From assembly GCA_003259005.1 (NCBI GenBank), contig QLII01000001.1:2124501-2188500 (forward strand): 64,000 nucleotides of DNA, given 5' to 3'. A program made the position numbers and the translations under genes. This DNA comes from Spirosoma telluris (GTDB lineage Bacteria; Bacteroidota; Bacteroidia; Cytophagales; Spirosomataceae). Below the pieces are notes generated by a model. It ran no database searches. It saw only the letters and a list, made by a program, of their open reading frames with translations, and was not told the DNA's origin. This document shows, one piece after another, positions 22,206-32,779 of the stretch. How positions within the stretch are numbered: position 1 is the stretch's first letter; the number at the start of each line of letters is the position of its first letter.

Positions 22206-22584
22206 AAAAGTCAGGCTAGCTTTCATCCGTATAATACCTTCGTTTGAAGCAAGCCAAATGTTTCCCTTTCGATCTTGCTTAATGGTACGAACCGATGTGG
22301 TAGGGCCCGTGGGAGGTGATTACATCTTTGGTTTAGGACTTGATTGTGTCTTTTGACAGGGCATTTTGTGTTTGTCCTTTACAGAGAGTGTAAAGGACAA
22401 ACACAAACAATAGAGCATATGCATGTGTGCATTTCTTCACTATTTCTTTTTACCCCCAAAATCACTTTACCAAACCTACTCGTTTTTGTACTGAGCTTTT
22501 GGTAAAGTCTTGTTAACGAAAAGTAGAATAAGTAGTGTTTTTTTCTTCTTGAGACGGTTGGCTGATCGTTAGTTATTTTTTCAA
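22206..22584. other. 379-bp gap with a long hairpin
   Basis: No reading frame is convincing here. The gap contains a hairpin at 22365-22407, suited to ending transcription of the BNR gene, and an A/T-rich stretch before the ABC transporter. Confidence 0.5.
22365..22407. terminator. Perfect 19-bp hairpin
   Basis: Arms TTTGTGTTTGTCCTTTACA and its exact complement are separated by GAGAG. It lies 160 bp after the BNR gene and 178 bp before the ABC gene. A terminator is the simplest reading. Confidence 0.65.
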
Positions 22585-23220
22585 ATGCTTCAAATCGAAA
22601 ATTTCAGAAAATCATACAACTATCATGTTGTTCTTCAGGTCGATACCTTTACCATTTCGCCGGGCATTTTCTGGGTTCGAGGCAGTAACGGATCAGGTAA
22701 GAGTACATTTCTGAAAGCACTAGCCGGCATAACTTCTTTCGAGGGCGATATTATTCTGAATGGCCAATTGACCATCAAGAAACAATCAGTAGCCTACCGT
22801 AGGATTGTCAATTTTGCCGAAGCAGAGCCTATATTCCCCGAATTTCTAACGGGAATCGAACTTATTCAATTATTTAAGACAGCCAAAAACGCGCCCAACC
22901 ATCAGGAGGATTTCTATTTGGAAAGTATGAATATGACGTCTTATGTGGACCAGCCTGTCAGTACCTATTCGAGTGGCATGCTTAAAAAGCTCTCCCTGGT
23001 TCTGGCTTTTCTGGGGCAACCCACCTGTATCTTGCTAGACGAGCCTCTAACGACACTTGATGTTGAATCGCTTCCTATTTTGTATTCATGGATTGCCAGT
23101 CAATGCCACCAGCAGGGAGCGATCATTCTGTTGTCGTCGCATCAGGTATTTGAGGGAGGGATTCTACCGACCGTGCGGGAAATACTTGTTGAGCATACGA
23201 CAATACGGCATAATTCATGA
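22585..23220 (+). CDS. ABC transporter ATP-binding protein
   Basis: Cytoplasmic ATPase of an ABC transporter, 211 residues, intact. Walker A is GSNGSGKST (about residues 35-43), the signature is STYSSGMLKKLSLV (about 134-147), Walker B is CILLDEPLTTLD (about 154-165), and the H-loop His is in LSSHQVFEG. The short length and the single cognate permease resemble small exporters such as those for lantibiotics or gliding components. Its stop overlaps the permease start (ATGA at 23217-23220), so translation is coupled. Confidence 0.9.
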   Translation: MLQIENFRKSYNYHVVLQVDTFTISPGIFWVRGSNGSGKSTFLKALAGITSFEGDIILNGQLTIKKQSVAYRRIVNFAEAEPIFPEFLTGIELIQLFKTAKNAPNHQEDFYLESMNMTSYVDQPVSTYSSGMLKKLSLVLAFLGQPTCILLDEPLTTLDVESLPILYSWIASQCHQQGAIILLSSHQVFEGGILPTVREILVEHTTIRHNS

Positions 23221-24343
23221 AAAGGCCCCTGACCGAGTACTTCTGAAAGTAGTGGCCAACGGTTTTTACCAGGAGCATACGGGCTTATTGCTAACTTTAT
23301 TTATCGTTATTTTTATCAACTTCTTCTATACCAGTGTCCTGAATCAAACGCACCTGACCGAGGACCAAATTATCCAGAATGCCCTAAAACTAGTCATCAC
23401 TACGGTTAGCGAGCCACTGGGTGTAGTGTTTTTTGTTAGTCTTTGCTTCCTGTACAGTGTGAAAAGCTGGCAATACGTGACCGGACGCCTGAAAGGCGCG
23501 GATGCTCAGTTTTTGTATTACAGCAGTACGTCATTAGGTCGGGCACGACAGGTTCAGTCCTGGTCAATAGTTCAGCTTGTCATATCCCTACCCATTATTG
23601 TCTTAGGCCTGTTTGCCACGATCATTGGGTTTGTTTTCGGGCACTGGATTATTCCATTACTGCTACCTGTTTATCTTATAGCCCTTATTCTGTATAGTGC
23701 TTCCTATTATACGCGACTAATTAACAATGCGGTTGCTAAGCCAGCTAAAATAGTTCGATTAGTATGGCTAAGAAACTGGCCCAAACCATTCTTTAGCCTG
23801 TTTTTATACGAAGTTATCAGTAAGAAACGCATCACCTATGCCATTACCAAATTAGCATCAGCAATCAGCATTGCGCTCATTTTTAATATATTCCCAGGTA
23901 CTTATACGGATATACGACTGATTGGGATAATGAGCTTATGTAGTGCCGTGACGCATGTGCTTCTCATCTATCAGTCGAGTGAGTTTGAGTTGTTCTATCT
24001 TCGTTTCGCCAGAAACTTCCCTTACAGCCACTGGCACTTGTACTGTCAGCAAGGAGCCCTGTATAGTTTACTGTTGCTACCCGAGATCATCTGGTTTCTA
24101 GTCGCAGGGGAATTTAATAAGGGGCTGATCGGAGCCTTTTTGATGCTAAGTATAACGCTATTATTTCGTGCCCTGCTCTACAGGCTCGGCCAACAGATGG
24201 ATTATTATTTACGGTCGGTATTCGGGCTATTTATTTTTTTTCTCTTAACCATTCTGTTTGGCTTTACAGAACTGCTTGCGGTTGGGAATGCAGTGGCTGC
24301 CTGGGTACTCCTGCATCGTTATCAGTATCAGTCTTTAGGATAG
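23217..24343 (+). CDS. ABC transporter permease, multi-pass membrane protein (one frameshift near start)
   Basis: Inner-membrane partner of the upstream ATPase, 375 residues after repair. About ten hydrophobic helices are visible (e.g. LLLTLFIVIFINFFYTSVL, IVQLVISLPIIVLGLFATI). I start it at the ATG at 23217, overlapping the ATPase stop. That frame meets a stop after nine codons unless one base is restored, most simply in the C run 23226-23229. The alternative is a start inside the ATPase gene, which is unlikely. The family is not recognised beyond ABC-2-like, and the exported substrate is unknown. Confidence 0.75.
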
Positions 24344-24606
24344 GACAATTCGTTTTCTCGTACGACTACCCTCTCCTACTCAGAAATAGTTCAGCTATAC
24401 GGCCAATTGTAACCGAAACAAATCATTGTGGAAAGGAAAGCAATACCAATTTTCAATGGTTTTGGTACTATCTATTGCTCAGCAAAACGTTTCAAGGACG
24501 TTAATCAAGGCTATTGCTTGCTGTCATAGCTGAAACTTATGCACTAAAACAAGCCATCTTTTTCGCTCCTCAAGAAGTTGAACTGGTTGCCACACCCAAC
24601 CCTTTA

Positions 24607-25506
24607 TCAAGGAATCAACTCGACCTGCCGAAGCCAGTGCAGGCAACGACCAAACCACTCATCGAACGCGGGGGTCTTCAGATAACCGTGGTCACCTTTG
24701 GCGTATAGGTGCATATCAGTCGGGATGCCATTCCGTTGGAGGGCTTCGTAAAAGACCAGGCTATTCGCTACCGGAACAACCTTATCGTCACCGGCGTGGG
24801 TTAAAAACGTTGGGGGTGTTGACGACTCTACATGCTCTTCATTCGAATACAGTTTAACCTGCTCAGGACTTGGTGACGCACCCAGTAAATTACCACGGGT
24901 ACCCGAATGCCCTATCTTTTCCGTCAAGCTAATAACCGGGTAAACCAGAATCATAAAGTTAGGGCGAAGGCTGATTTCCGTTGGATTATCAATCAGGGAT
25001 TTGCCATAATGCGTTCCCGCAGTTGCCGCGAGATGCCCACCTGCCGAGAAGCCCATGATCCCTACTTTTTGTGGGTCTACGTGCCATTCAGCAGCACGCT
25101 GGCGAACTGTTTTTATAGCCTGTTGTGCATCCTGCAAAGGCCCAATGGATTTATCGCGCATGGTTACGTCGCTGGGTAAGCGGTATTTCAGCACAAAAGC
25201 CGTAATGCCCATTTTGGTAAACGCTTCGGCCACATCGTAGCCTTCCCGTTTGATAACCAATACGCCATAGCCTCCACCCGGACAAATAATCACAGCGGTC
25301 CCGTTGGCGGTTCCGTTTGGTGGCAGAAAGACCGAGAGTGTAGGTCTGGAGACTTTAGATACCACAAAATCAGCCCGCCTTACTTCTTCGTCAGGCGTGT
25401 CTTTAGCATTCGGAATTGGGCCTGTGTATAAGGGGATTTCCTGCTGAGCCAGGCATGTACCCGTCAAAAACTGAAAAACAGCGCAGAAGCCGATGAATTT
25501 GATCAT
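24607..25506 (-). CDS. Exported alpha/beta hydrolase, acetyl-xylan-esterase-like
   Basis: Secreted esterase, 299 residues, intact. It has a signal peptide (about 1-20, ending CLAQ), the oxyanion motif IICPGGGYGVLVIKREGYD, the nucleophile elbow MGFSAGGHLAATAG, the acidic residue in HAGDDKVVPV and the catalytic His in YAKGDHGY. This is the pattern of polysaccharide deacetylase-type esterases (Axe/BD-FAE). It is 29 bp downstream of an SGNH hydrolase gene on the same strand, so two secreted ester hydrolases are co-transcribed, probably for de-esterifying plant polymers. Confidence 0.88.
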   Translation of the reverse strand: MIKFIGFCAVFQFLTGTCLAQQEIPLYTGPIPNAKDTPDEEVRRADFVVSKVSRPTLSVFLPPNGTANGTAVIICPGGGYGVLVIKREGYDVAEAFTKMGITAFVLKYRLPSDVTMRDKSIGPLQDAQQAIKTVRQRAAEWHVDPQKVGIMGFSAGGHLAATAGTHYGKSLIDNPTEISLRPNFMILVYPVISLTEKIGHSGTRGNLLGASPSPEQVKLYSNEEHVESSTPPTFLTHAGDDKVVPVANSLVFYEALQRNGIPTDMHLYAKGDHGYLKTPAFDEWFGRCLHWLRQVELIP

Positions 25507-25535
25507 GTTACGATTTGGGTTGTCAATAGCTCCGA

Positions 25536-26501
25536 TTACTGTCCAGCGCTTACGAGCTTACTCGCTTCTTCTTTTTTCTCCTGCCTTACGACAGACCAGG
25601 CCGTCTTTTTCAATTGAGTTGCAAATTTTCTATCTACTCCATCCGGGCAAAACGTCAGCTTCACCGGCGATTCATCGAACAGAAAACCATACCAAACCAG
25701 CGCCCCCAGATAACAGCCTGCGTCATTGGCGTGGTGGGAGTCAAACGCCAGTTTATCTTTATCCCAACGGTACCCCATGTTCAGCGAATGGGTTTGATCA
25801 GGAAGCGCGGGCGGCCTGGCCTGGTTGATAGTAAAGGAGTTATCGCTATGATAAGCCCATTTAGCCTTTTCGTTCATCCGCCAGAATGCGTCTCCATTCG
25901 GAATGATTGCTATCCCTAACTCGCTGGCGATGGTGTGATAGGCGGCCCTTGACTTTTCCCACATTTCCTGTGCGCTCCTGGCCGAATCGCCCTTTGCAAT
26001 TTGACTAAAATCCTTTGAGTCAGAGCGGTATGCCCACGTTTGATGAAAAACTACGGTTGCCTTCGGTTGCAGTCGTTTAATGTACTCATACAATTTCCGA
26101 GCGTAAGGCCGGTACGTTTCCACATCGCCGGAAAGAATGGACGCCTGCTGGATTGTAACGACATCCCACACACCATCCGACAACAACATTTTTAAGGATT
26201 TGCCGCCGTATGGTTTTCCTTTAGGGTCATCGGGGTTCATTTCGGCGGCCTCCGCATGTTCCCAGTGCCGTTGCAGGGAACTTCCTCCTAGTTCGGCCCG
26301 TCCGATAACCAGTTCATGGCCTCCTTCTTTACTCAGTTCAGGCAGGTATCTGGTCGCATTTTGCGAGAAACTATTGCCAATAAGAAATAGGCGCAAAGGT
26401 TGCTTCCCATCAGATACCGGTTGCGCAATTGCCGTTTTAACCGCGAAAAGGAGTAAAAAAAGAAAAACGTTCTGGTGCCGAAGCTGGCGGAGACTACTCA
26501 T
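25536..26501 (-). CDS. Exported SGNH/GDSL-type hydrolase (DUF4886)
   Basis: 321 residues with a signal peptide (about 1-26, ending AIAQ). The nucleophile block is LFLIGNSFSQNATRYLPEL (Ser in GNSFS). A block III-like region is TIQQASILSG, and the C-terminal catalytic pair is in AFDSHHANDAGCYLGA. This matches DUF4886, a secreted SGNH esterase group frequent in Bacteroidota polysaccharide loci. It is first of a two-gene unit with the esterase at 24607-25506 and divergent from the M81 peptidase gene. The substrate is not determined. Confidence 0.85.
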   Translation of the reverse strand: MSSLRQLRHQNVFLFLLLFAVKTAIAQPVSDGKQPLRLFLIGNSFSQNATRYLPELSKEGGHELVIGRAELGGSSLQRHWEHAEAAEMNPDDPKGKPYGGKSLKMLLSDGVWDVVTIQQASILSGDVETYRPYARKLYEYIKRLQPKATVVFHQTWAYRSDSKDFSQIAKGDSARSAQEMWEKSRAAYHTIASELGIAIIPNGDAFWRMNEKAKWAYHSDNSFTINQARPPALPDQTHSLNMGYRWDKDKLAFDSHHANDAGCYLGALVWYGFLFDESPVKLTFCPDGVDRKFATQLKKTAWSVVRQEKKEEASKLVSAGQ

Positions 26502-26651
26502 TGATCTAATGTGTTGAGTTAAGCTGTTCCTGCGTAAAAGGGGTCAACTGGGTTAAATCTATCGGTTAGAGCCGTTTCTTTTTATAAAATAGGCTCCGGC
26601 AGAAACCCCTGAACGCTTTGCCTGCTCTTTCGAATGCTTTAACTTGTGGGC

Positions 26652-28228
26652 ATGAAACAGATCGTCTTTGCCCTAGCTGCCTCTTTTTTTGTCGTGAATT
26701 GTGGATTTGCCCAATCTGCCACAAATACAGGAGCAACAACTTTACCCCGAATTGCGATAGCGGGTTTAGGGATAGAATCCAGTACGTTTTCTCCGGCCGT
26801 TACTAAAGAGGAAGCCTTTCATGCCCGCTATGGCCCGGAAGTGTTCAACGCCTACCCGTTTATGATGGCCATTTCTCCCCTGCGTAAACAGGCTACCTGG
26901 TTGCCTGCCATCGTTGGAAAATCGCTTCCGGGGGGAGCCGTTACCGAGAAGCCTACGAGTCGCTGGTGAACAAAACACTGGATACGCTGAAGAAATACGG
27001 CCCTTATGATGGTATGTATTTTGATATACATGGTGCCATGAGTGTGGTCGGTCTGGATGATCCGGAAGGCGATTTTATTACCCGAATCCGGAAGGTCATT
27101 GGCTATAAAACCCTCGTTTCCACCTCCATGGATCTGCATGGCAATGTATCGTGGCGACTGGCTCAAAATTCTGATTTGATTACCTGTTACCGGATGGCCC
27201 CTCACGAAGATGCCATGCAAACCAAGGAACGGGCCGTTACCAACCTGCTGGAACGCATCAAGACGGGCAAAGGCAAACCCGCTTATAAAGCCTGGATACC
27301 CATCCCGATTCTGTTACCGGGCGAAAAAACCAGTACGCGTATCGAACCCGGTAAGAGCCTTTATCACGAAGTAGAACCCATTGCCGATCATAAAGACGGA
27401 ATTGTTGATGCAGCTATCTGGATTGGTTACGCCTGGGCCGATGAGCCGCGCAATCACGCGGTTGTGATGGTCACCGGCGATGACAAAGCGAAAGTGACCC
27501 AGGCCGCGGAGAAACTGGCACTTGATTTCTGGAACGTGCGGAATCAGTTTGGGTTTGTCGCGCCTACCGGTACCCTGGATAAATCCCTTGCGGATGCCCT
27601 GGCTAGTCAAAAACATCCCTTTTTTATCAGCGACACAGGCGACAATCCGACGGCTGGTGGGGCTGGCGATGTGACCTGGACATTGACCCAGCTCCTGGCT
27701 CGCCCGGAGTTTAAACGGGCAGATGGTCCTTCGTTGATTTATGCTTCTATCCCCGCGCCGGAACTGGTAAAAAAAGCCATAGCGGCTGGTGTTGGTGGCC
27801 ACGTTGAGGGCACCGCCGGAGCGGCTGTCGATTCCCGCTTTGCGCCACCTGTTCTGCTGAAAGGCACCGTAGAGTCGATTGCCTATGGCGACAAGGATGC
27901 CGAAGTTGAAGCTGTCGTGAAGGTGGGAGGCCTGCACATTATCGTTACCCAAAAACGCAAACCTTATCACAAGGAAATCGACTTTACCCGCCTGAATCTT
28001 GCCCCTAGAAAAGCCGATATTGTCGTGGTAAAAATTGGTTACCTGGAACCCGAATTGTATGCCATGCAAACAGGCTGGATTATGGCGTTGACACCGGGTG
28101 GCGTGAATCAGGATTTAGCCAGTTTGCCCTATAAGCGAATAAAGCGCCCGATGTTTCCCTTCGATAAGGATATGAAGACCCCAAACCTGTCGGCCCAACT
28201 CGTGCCCCTGTCGGGTGAATCGAAATGA
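26652..28228 (+). CDS. M81-family metallopeptidase (MlrC/microcystinase-like), exported (one frameshift)
   Basis: 525 residues after repair. It has a signal peptide (ATG at 26652, cleavage near GFAQ), the N-terminal MlrC motif RIAIAGLGIESSTFSP, the metal-site segments YDGMYFDIHGAM and STSMDLHGNVS, and the C-terminal domain with SDTGDNPTAGGAGD. The family contains MlrC, which degrades linearised microcystin, but most members act on unknown small peptides or amides. The break is at 26944-26945 (C); repaired it reads GGAVTREAYESLVNKT. It is preceded by divergent secreted esterases and followed by a word-repeat palindrome. Confidence 0.88.
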
Positions 28229-28314
28229 GTTTCTATTGATCCTGTGGATTCTGTTGGCGCTCACTGGCATACCGAAAAACGACAGCATCAATAGCATCCA
28301 TAGGATCAGAATTT
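28226..28314. repeat. Word-repeat palindrome (CTGTGGATTCTGTTG family)
   Basis: The left half holds TTTCTATTGATCCTGTGGAT and the right half the complement-like words AGCATCAATAGCATCCATAG. It lies between convergent genes and belongs to the same word family as 7808-7925 and 10553-10632. It may act as a terminator for both neighbours. Confidence 0.65.
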
Positions 28315-28320
28315 ACTCAA

Positions 28321-29507
28321 TCACCTGGAAGCCAGATGCCCGATGGGTTTACCCTGTGCGAATATACCAGCGGTTCCTGTTAATGACTTTTTCAGGACAT
28401 ACTGAGCCAGTACGGGAAAATGATCGGAAAAGGAAATATTGGACAAGGTCTGGCAGGCTTTTATGTGCCAGTCTGCACTCACGAACTGCTGGTCGATTCG
28501 GGCACAATACGGGTGGCGATTCAGCGTAAATCCAAGTCCCTGACCAGCCTCCTCAAACGCGTTTCTGAAGTTCTGGCTCAGCTTTCCGTAGGAGTAGCCC
28601 ATTGGGGTTTCGTTAAAATCACCACAAATGATAACGGGGTATCGACTACCCGCAACATACGACTCCACTTCCATGAGTTGCTCATTCCGATTGGCAAACC
28701 CCTCTTTCAACTTGGTAAAGGTGTCGATAAGTTCGGAAGCAAACTTCCCCAGATTACCGGCTTTCAGGGCATCAGTAGCCTGATTCGTCCGCACACCCAT
28801 CGACCACAAATGCACATTAACCACCCGAATCGTATCGGCTCCATACGCGATGTCGGCGCATAGGAAACCGTTAATATCCGGGGCATACGCTCGGCTCCAG
28901 ATACGGCCATACTGATTCACAATCGGGTATTTAGAAAACAAAGCCAGCCCAATCTCCGGCCCTTATCAAAACAGCTTAGCTTTTCGACTTTAGCTGCATA
29001 TTGGCTTTCGATCTGTCTATTGGGTGAATACTCCTGAAAGCAAGCAATATCGGCATCCAACGAGGAAGGATCGAATCCGTTCTGGGCACTCGTTGGAAAC
29101 GTTTCGCTATTAAAACTCAACACATTTAGAGTCTGCGCCTGGCTAATCATTGTCATATCGCCCACATTGGCACCTACCAGCCTTTTCACCACCAGAAAGG
29201 AAAATAAAACCCAGATCAGGCCCGCCGTAGCGATCATCTTTTTTTGCTTATAAAGCAGATAGATACAGGCCACTAATCCACAGGGAATCGCCAGCGGAAG
29301 GCTCATCATCATAAAGCCCGTCAGCCAATGATCGACCATTGGGTAATAGCTAAACGCCATCGAGCAAAATAGATAGACAAGGGTGGTATAGGCAAGCGGA
29401 AACTGTCGGTATCGACTAACGAGCTGCCTTGCTAAGTTTGTGACTAACTTCCACAGCAGCGTTAGGGCTGGCAAAAGAAGACCAGAATTTTTGTAATATG
29501 TTTCCAT
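28321..29507 (-). CDS. Membrane-anchored endonuclease/exonuclease/phosphatase-family protein (one frameshift)
   Basis: 395 residues after repair. The N-terminal third has three hydrophobic helices (about residues 40-110), followed by a periplasmic-side EEP domain. EEP motifs are LNVLSFNSE, FQEYSP, VNVHLWS, CGDFNETPMGY and the catalytic SFSDHFPVLA. The break is in a G run of the coding strand (C 28960-28962 on +), repaired to DKGPEIGLALFSKYPI. Similar proteins are common in Bacteroidota; substrates may be phospho-lipids or nucleic acids. The coiled-coil gene upstream on the same strand ends 49 bp before this start. Confidence 0.83.
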
Positions 29508-29555
29508 TGCTTGTCCGTTGAGTTTGTTTACTCCTATCGCCCGAAACAGGCGATA

Positions 29556-30509
29556 CTACTTCACATCAAAACGGCCTCCGCCAATTCGAAGTCCTTCTGC
29601 ATACAACTCCACGGTGTAGGTGCCCGGCTTATACACCCCATCCCGGCGAAAAAATAGATCTACCCGTTGATCATTGTTTTCAAAAGGAACCGTTTGGCGC
29701 ATGCTGTAACCAATTTCGCGTCCTTCAATCATCAGGACTCCGCCCAGGCCACTTTCGCTGACAACCGCGCCGTTGGCATCCAGCAACCGCAGATAAATGT
29801 CTTTATCATTGAGTAAGGCTACCGGATTCGATGGCATGATGAAAGTGATTTTCAGGCGGTCGATCCGCGACGCTTTCAAGGGGGTTCCCCTGCGCTCTTT
29901 CCCGTTGGTAGCCAACGCGATTACCTCTACATTAACAGCTTTCATGGCCGAAGCCAGCGTCACTTTATTGGCCAGATCGGCATTCTGGCGGGAATAATCA
30001 ATGACCGTCTCGGCGAGGGCCGCCTTCTCATGCTTTAAGCCTTCGTTTTCACTGAGGATGGTTTGTTTTTCCTCTTCAAGGGCACGAGTGCGGCTAAGTA
30101 GAGAACCATTTTCAGTTTTCAGCTTATGAATATCGGCCTCATGCAGGGCCAGGAAATTTTTATAGTCTCTGATTTTTAAGTTGTATTTCTGAATCGAAAA
30201 CGCCAGATCATATTTCAGCTTCTTTTTGTCATTCGCTAACTGCCGTCTAATTCGTTCTAGTTCGGTAACGCTGCCGCCAAGCTTACGCACCTCAGCAATT
30301 TTCGCATCCAGGACCGTTGAAATCGAATCAAGTTTAAGCTGAGTCGAGGCAAATTGCTCCACTTTGGAGGTCAGCAACTTTTGAACTTCGAGGGTTTCGT
30401 TCCGGGAGCCAAGGAACAAATACAGCAGCAGGGCCAGAATGCCAATTAATGCGCCAAGTAGCATGTTCAGCGCACCTTGCTTATCATTCGTAACTTGAGC
30501 TTCCATCAT
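29556..30509 (-). CDS. Single-pass membrane protein with long coiled coil
   Basis: Not assigned to a named family. 317 residues, intact: a transmembrane helix at about 15-34 (LLGALIGILALLLYLFL), then a heptad-rich coiled coil of about 150 residues (about 45-190), then a compact beta-rich C-terminal domain (about 200-317, with GVYKPGTYTVELYAEGLRI). The architecture suggests an envelope-spanning or signalling scaffold. It lies between the EEP gene and the two-component kinase, with a 191-bp gap to the latter. Confidence 0.65.
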   Translation of the reverse strand: MMEAQVTNDKQGALNMLLGALIGILALLLYLFLGSRNETLEVQKLLTSKVEQFASTQLKLDSISTVLDAKIAEVRKLGGSVTELERIRRQLANDKKKLKYDLAFSIQKYNLKIRDYKNFLALHEADIHKLKTENGSLLSRTRALEEEKQTILSENEGLKHEKAALAETVIDYSRQNADLANKVTLASAMKAVNVEVIALATNGKERRGTPLKASRIDRLKITFIMPSNPVALLNDKDIYLRLLDANGAVVSESGLGGVLMIEGREIGYSMRQTVPFENNDQRVDLFFRRDGVYKPGTYTVELYAEGLRIGGGRFDVK

Positions 30510-30638
30510 CCTGATTCAGTAGGTTGTCTGCAAAGCAACGACACCGAACTTAATTAGGACTTAATCTGACTTTAAATTTACCTTAAAATGGATAGAACGC
30601 TGATTTTTATGATACCGCTGCCGTTGCAGCTATGATTA

Positions 30639-30683
30639 ATTATGATTTTCATGCTAGCCCTTAATTTCCTGTAAAATCATAAT
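30639..30683. terminator. Hairpin downstream of the sensor kinase gene
   Basis: Arms ATTATGATTTT and AAAATCATAAT (11 bp) with a 23-nt loop lie just after the kinase stop on the minus strand. It is a plausible terminator for the kinase operon. Confidence 0.45.
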
Positions 30684-30700
30684 CATAAATACTATACTAA

Positions 30701-32099
30701 TCAGTCGGTCCGCCGATATGGTTCTATTTGCTCACTGGCTAACGTCAATGTAAATGTAGTGCCCTTGGATGTAGAATTGACTGCAATGTTCCCTTGGTGA
30801 ATCTGTGTAACCTGTGCCACAATGGCAAGTCCTACGCCATGGCCTTTGCTCGATAGAGCGGTAGCGTTACTTCGGAAGAAAGGCTGAAAAATATAGGTTA
30901 AATCGGCATCGGGTATCTGAGGCCCCTCATTAAAAACGGTTATCGTGATCTTCCCTTCTTTGGATCGAAAATCAACAGCAGCTGTTTTGGTGGGCGAAAA
31001 TTTACAGGCATTATCGACAAGGTTCATCAGCAATACGCTAAGGGATGCCCTGTTTCCCTGTGTGATCAGTGCCTCTTCATCATCCGGAAAATCGGTAAAC
31101 GTGAGCTGAATTCGATAATCGTCATGCCATGCCTGTAACTGCGTTTTTGTCTCCCACAGCAGCTCATCCATTCGAACCGACTCGAAGGGCAGTTTATCCG
31201 CCTGAATAGACGTATTTGCCAGCTCTAGTAAAGTGTTCGTCAGTTGAGTTAGGGAACGGGCATCCTCCTGAAGCGATTGAAGGGTTCGTTCATACACGTC
31301 TGGATTCCGTTTCTGAATAAGGGCCACATCGATCTGCGAATTGATCTTGGTCAGCGGGTTTTTCAGCTCATGCGATACATTGGCGATAAACATTTTCTGC
31401 GTCTTCAGCGCCTGTTCAATCCGGTCGAGCAATTGATTGAAGGTGGCCACCAGCAACCCAATTTCGTCAGACCGATTCGGGTGTTGCACTCGTCGCTCTA
31501 CATTCGCCGGAAAAATCGTGTTGACCTGCTGAATAATGCCCGACATTGGGGCCAGCGCCCGATTGGCAAACAGCCAGCCCGAAATACCCAATAACAGAAT
31601 GGCAACCAGGATCATCACCATCAGAATTTTCTTCAGATCGTCCAGCGCTTCTTTCGGCCTGGTCAATACCACTCACAATCACCCAGTTACCTCCATCTCC
31701 ACCGGCCAGATGTATGGCTACAATCTGGTATTCATTCTTTTGCAGATACAACGTCTGGGCCGTGGAATCCAGTTGCGGAATAAACTGCTCGTGGAATTGG
31801 GTGTTTGCCGGATTCGTAGAAAACAGAATCTCTTTGGTCTTTTCGTTGTAGACCGAAATATTCTCATTGAGCAGCGGCTCCTTACCGGCCGCGTCAATAA
31901 GTCGCAAAACAGTGCTATCGGTCTGTTGTAAATCAAACAGAAGGGTAGTCGTGGTAATGGCGCGATCCTGAAGGCGCTTGTAGAATCGTTTTTCGAGATA
32001 AAGCTTGCTGAAGAAATATACGCCAAGCGAGAAAAACAGCAGGATCAGCGTTACCAGGAAAACAAATTGGTAGGTGAGCCGGGTACGAATATTGATCAT
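30701..32099 (-). CDS. Two-component sensor histidine kinase (HAMP, HisKA, HATPase; frame broken once)
   Basis: Membrane sensor, about 466 residues after repair. It has a first TM at about 9-31, a periplasmic sensor region of about 110 residues, a second TM (about 160-185), HAMP, the H-box FIANVSHELKNPLTKI, the N-box LMNLVDNACKFSP and the G-box GHGVGLAIV. The break near 31656-31659 differs from the others: the shift needs two added bases or one removed. Restoring one G and one C in the adjacent GG and CC pairs gives DQGPKEALDDLKK. Its ATG overlaps the regulator stop by one base (TAATG), so the pair is translationally coupled. Confidence 0.88.
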
Positions 32100-32779
32100 T
32101 ACGACAGTACCTTTACAACATAGCCCATGCCAATCTGGGTATGGAGCAATTTAGGGTCGAAATCCTTATCGATCTTTTTGCGCAGGAAATTTATGTAGAC
32201 TTCGATGATATTGGTGCCCGTATCGAACGTTAGGTCCCACAACTTTTCGGCCAGTTCAACTTTGGAAATCACCCGCCCCTGATGGCGTAAAAAGTACTCG
32301 AGTAATTGGAATTCTTTGGCTGTCAGCGCAATTTCTTTCCCCGCTCGAATCACCTGTTTCGTATCCGGATTTAATTCTAAATCAGCAATTTTCAGCAGAT
32401 TAGCGGTTGGTGCCAGCCCATGATTCCGCCGGGTCAATGCACGGACGCGCGCCATGAGTTCGCGAAATTCAAACGGCTTAACCAGATAATCATCCGCTCC
32501 GGCATCGAGACCTACGATTTTATCATCTGTCGTTCCCAGTGCCGTGAGCATCAGGATCGGGACGGAAATGTTGGCTTCCCGTAGCTTTCTGACCAATTCA
32601 AGGCCATTCATGCCGGGTAGAATAATATCACAGATAATGAGTGCATAGGCCGATCGGGTAGCTAGTTGAAAACCCATCGTCCCATCATAGGCTATATCAA
32701 CCTCCCACTGGTGCTCTTCGAGCCCCTGTTTGATGCTCTGAATCGTTTTAACTTCATCTTCAATGATCAGAATTCTCAT
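32099..32779 (-). CDS. OmpR/PhoB-type response regulator
   Basis: 226 residues starting at the ATG at 32779 (MRILIIEDEVK); codons upstream in frame are not protein-like. The receiver domain has acidic pocket IIEDE, phospho-Asp in LIICDIILPGMNG, Thr in MLTALG and Lys in LVKPFEF. The C-terminal winged helix has ALTAKEFQLLEYFL and TNIIEVYINFLRKKID. It precedes and overlaps its kinase gene. It is divergent from the PorU2-like gene, so it could act on the shared 224-bp region, but no operator is evident. Confidence 0.92.
   Translation of the reverse strand: MRILIIEDEVKTIQSIKQGLEEHQWEVDIAYDGTMGFQLATRSAYALIICDIILPGMNGLELVRKLREANISVPILMLTALGTTDDKIVGLDAGADDYLVKPFEFRELMARVRALTRRNHGLAPTANLLKIADLELNPDTKQVIRAGKEIALTAKEFQLLEYFLRHQGRVISKVELAEKLWDLTFDTGTNIIEVYINFLRKKIDKDFDPKLLHTQIGMGYVVKVLS

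Noticed and set aside
24514..24708. Small reading frame after the ABC permease
   Set aside because: It lacks a family signature and its 3' part overlaps the esterase gene on the other strand. No start signal or homology is visible.
27314..28069. Long antisense reading frame over the M81 gene
   Set aside because: It mirrors codon structure of the real gene, has no start context and no recognisable motif.
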